Positions 44,101 to 45,078 of a stretch of DNA of 45,078 bases are shown here, in pieces. The stretch is from CAYWNA01 sp964459305 (GTDB lineage: Bacteria > Planctomycetota > Planctomycetia > Pirellulales > Pirellulaceae): assembly GCA_964459305.1 (NCBI GenBank), contig CAYWNA010000093.1, positions 1-45,078 of the forward strand. Reading direction: 5' to 3'. How positions within the stretch are numbered: the first letter of the stretch is position 1; every line of letters begins with the position of its first letter. A program made the translations under genes and the position numbers. Under the pieces are notes generated by a model that ran no database searches, was not told the origin of the DNA, and saw only the letters and a program-made list of their open reading frames with translations.

Positions 44101-44514
44101 TATCCAACGGGCGATTTGCCCGGCAGTAAGTCTGGGCTGTCCCACTTTGTGGTCGCCGATCCGAGCGAGCCACCGCTGGACGTCGAGGTCTTTTCGCTGA
44201 TGGGGAACGCTGGGGGCCGGCCGCGCACCGGGACGCAGTTCCAGGCCCGTATCCCCGAAGAGTGGTCCCAAGCCGAGGGTTGGGTGACCGTCTGGCTCCC
44301 CGGCTTTCTGATCGATGATCGTCGTCTGGTTGTAACCGATGGCACCATCAGCTACCACTTCGATCCAAGATCTTGGTGTCACGACTTTCCCAACATCGAC
44401 CCTCAGCCGGTCGACACGTTTGTGGTGACCCTATCAGCGAGCGGATTCGACCAACAAGGCCAACGTCGCATCCGGGCGCGGCTGTTGGTCGTTCAAGGAT
44501 CACGGGTGTGGTAA
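41194..44514 (+). CDS. Large secreted protein of unknown function
   Basis: 1106 aa. The N-terminus has a hydrophobic segment with a possible lipobox (LASC, about 26) or Sec cleavage (AFGA). The start ATG at 41194 lies in a stretch (CRSADLLSAL) resembling translated planctomycete repeats, so the true N-terminus is uncertain. No known domain is recognised in the body. The composition suggests beta-sandwich modules: GRVGSVPPDRWVVIHTLD, AQPFDLDLGMFTGTPLTVGD, a metal-type cluster of His residues near YHSGDVLWVEDHES, and a late TVTGPDQQARSF. It is divergent from the di-heme propeller gene, which suggests co-regulation. It is probably a secreted or surface protein specific to planctomycetes. Confidence 0.7.
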   Translation: MPTGESCRSADLLSALVACVLFLASCFETAFGAEHAGSKRPEPVKAEALQVSPADDGGMATVAGRVGSVPPDRWVVIHTLDTDELVVTQADVEGSFAVRAFAPTGAVLQIHHRVRRPHLPELDPDPTSSPAVILELPLSSSTGHRLTADAIMRHELARVVVSCRLSGVEADPGGTVQISGSIQLTPIAMAEIRSVPRQIGCDFELARLFTEDGGQLAPIRLLASAFLTPTGLPVEAPEDVPSIHCGGCRIDAGEIQRLGAVLKCRLSTEARLPADLPAGYYLLGCRVHFDPGAFHSDQPAPGFLQEAQVFMPARLAILKVGQPSPPRLALMLLSELVSNGSRGVLPPEAERRWAVSPAAVFQTPLTVFPRQFPDGRSVPFRFEPALPLVSLANRPFPLTIPRPFIPFRFPSGQWQVVVRSPSGKTMRLGPSEFVCGSNNVSLLDIVGVNPAREPIEAPMAYGNNYLGDVYQLSVADRQAFVRTLDEDGRYTVETSGFVLDRFGHRYDLGGRFTFVVAQPFDLDLGMFTGTPLTVGDSITPVVHVRPPLPADITMRLRHYPNSLKEKETIRVLKGRANRFGYFAPDGPPVRIREPGEYVIDVMAEGYDDQGRLWMACSRGASVVAPSKPVVIAHGERGLRSPESTQRLAWYVEGLRPDVVRKPGAGIHALFPYHSGDVLWVEDHESIFPAVRFDDPTGQYADIVERLRPEVREGTYGGFFNGDLKPIDMRVVGELPLFSRAGNDQPVGQFPGRPKYVSYAYTSTVRPGVAVRSLVHESSFLAYWSLDDPYNLQYGAGGEGDLPNDIKLQFAGLVLRGPMDATSDEGPAFPQYDVYASTAVIVPQGDRLGNRVTPPFRGAAGGPNGGPLLTIHGREYDMFVTPTGVLPGTVCEIGDRFTYSGYAWPTLPAEVSWTVTGPDQQARSFQTMASRVGYFHDPTTDFTLSEPGLYAHRVHVTYRGLTSAGPVAKPYPTGDLPGSKSGLSHFVVADPSEPPLDVEVFSLMGNAGGRPRTGTQFQARIPEEWSQAEGWVTVWLPGFLIDDRRLVVTDGTISYHFDPRSWCHDFPNIDPQPVDTFVVTLSASGFDQQGQRRIRARLLVVQGSRVW

Positions 44515-44550
44515 CCATCGTCCATTTGCACGGCGAAGCGGGACTCGGAA

Positions 44551-44566
44551 CGGCACAACACTTGCA
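44551..44566 (+). promoter_or_regulatory. Sigma-54 promoter of the right-end PAS gene
   Basis: CGGCACAACACTTGCA with GG (44552-44553) and GC (44564-44565) exactly 10 nt apart. It is nearly identical to the Hdr operon promoter (7833-7848); 14 of the 16 bases match. Confidence 0.82.
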
Positions 44567-44627
44567 AGTCTGGATAGGCGGGCAAGCGCGATGTCCTGTG
44601 AATATCGCAGGATGGCTCATCGGGGCC

Positions 44628-44684
44628 ATTGCATATGCGCAGCAATTGATTGCATAATTGCAAGATTGCATTGCAATTACGCAC
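44628..44684. promoter_or_regulatory. TTGCA-rich palindrome array in the PAS gene leader
   Basis: Repeated ATTGCA/TGCAAT units occur here, including the palindrome ATTGCA-T-TGCAAT (44665-44677). They resemble the arrays at 7407-7445 and 17915-17955. The array lies downstream of the sigma-54 promoter rather than upstream, so it may bind the regulator for autoregulation. Confidence 0.5.
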
Positions 44685-44705
44685 GGTTCTACTGAGGTGT
44701 TTATT

Positions 44706-45078
44706 GTGGCTGAAGAGTCCGAACAGGAAGTCCAAGACGTCATCCTCGACTCGATCGCGGATGGCGTGTTTACCGTCGATGACGACTGGAACATCACATC
44801 GTTCAATCGCGCGGCGGAAGAGATTGCAGGTATTTCGCGGGAGGAAGCTACGGGCCGCAAGTGCTTCGATGTTTTCCAGGCCAACATATGCCAGACCAAC
44901 TGCGCCTTGCGCAATACGATGGAAAGCGGTCGGCGCTGGGTGGATCGGCGAATTGATATCCTCAACAGTCAGGGAGAAAAGATTCCGGTTAGCATTAGCA
45001 CGTCGATATTGCGCGACGAGGAAGGCCGTTCGGTCGGCGGTGTGGAAACCTTTCGCGACCTGTCGGCAATCGAACTCC
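44706..45078 (+). CDS. PAS-domain regulator, partial (sister of the sigma-54 activator)
   Basis: At least 124 aa, cut by the window end. The GTG at 44706 follows GAGG with 8-nt spacing; another GTG lies at 44697. The N-terminal PAS domain (DVILDSIADGVFTVDDDWNITSFNRAAEEI) closely resembles that of the activator at 4235-5563. It has the same cysteine spacing, Cys53, Cys62 and Cys66 (C-x8-C-x3-C), and the same end (SISTSILRDEEGRSVGGVETFRDLS). The rest is missing, so the sigma-54 AAA+ domain is only inferred from similarity. It has a sigma-54 promoter and a TTGC array of its own, and probably belongs to the same regulatory family. Confidence 0.83.
   Translation, partial: MAEESEQEVQDVILDSIADGVFTVDDDWNITSFNRAAEEIAGISREEATGRKCFDVFQANICQTNCALRNTMESGRRWVDRRIDILNSQGEKIPVSISTSILRDEEGRSVGGVETFRDLSAIEL

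Overview
The window most resembles a member of the Planctomycetota, probably Pirellulales-like. The evidence is the intergenic palindromes (notably an ACCCGAAGCGTAAGCGAGGG-type inverted repeat at 32148-32206), secreted FG-GAP and trypsin-like proteins, a ceramidase-like remnant and a beta-propeller/cytochrome c protein, all at high GC. The taxonomy is inference. The metabolic genes point to an anaerobic or facultative life style.

Left end (1-4234): a secreted FG-GAP protein, a C-terminal remnant of a neutral-ceramidase-like gene, a frameshifted phage terminase remnant, a translationally coupled pair (small acidic protein and E1/ThiF-like protein) and a terminator. This looks like a decayed integration site.

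Redox core (4235-17600): a sigma-54 activator with a cysteine-bearing PAS domain, and a two-gene operon (NifX-like/DUF1847 protein and a UspA-like protein). Then comes a seven-gene operon: HdrA/QmoA-like, HdrA/QmoB-MvhD fusion, HdrC-HdrB fusion, a DsrC-like protein lacking one redox cysteine, MetV, MvhD and MetF. Convergent to it is an RnfB-MFS operon. Three operons here carry -24/-12 promoters with exact GG-N10-GC spacing. The likely product of the seven-gene operon is a heterodisulfide-reductase-linked methylene-tetrahydrofolate reductase, as in acetogens, here with a DsrC-type sulfur-relay protein built in.

Middle (17600-27740): a TolC-type lipoprotein, a trypsin-like protease, a GIDE/ankyrin/NTF2-like membrane protein, a DUF364 protein and a Tat-exported sulfite-oxidase-like molybdoenzyme, separated by long non-coding gaps.

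Efflux block (27741-38510, minus strand): ECF sigma factor, zinc-finger anti-sigma, Spy/CnrX-like periplasmic sensor, MacA-like adaptor, ABC ATPase, two MacB-like permeases, a 123-bp palindromic element, then an RND adaptor and RND pump. Overlaps and short gaps suggest one stress-responsive envelope export operon.

Right end (38511-45078): a sigma-54 promoter driving a truncated PTS enzyme I, a beta-propeller/di-heme protein divergent from a giant secreted protein of unknown function, and a further sigma-54 promoter ahead of a second PAS protein that runs off the window. Its PAS matches that of the first activator, including the C-x8-C-x3-C motif. The five sigma-54 promoters and two sister PAS proteins suggest one regulon for anaerobic one-carbon/electron metabolism.
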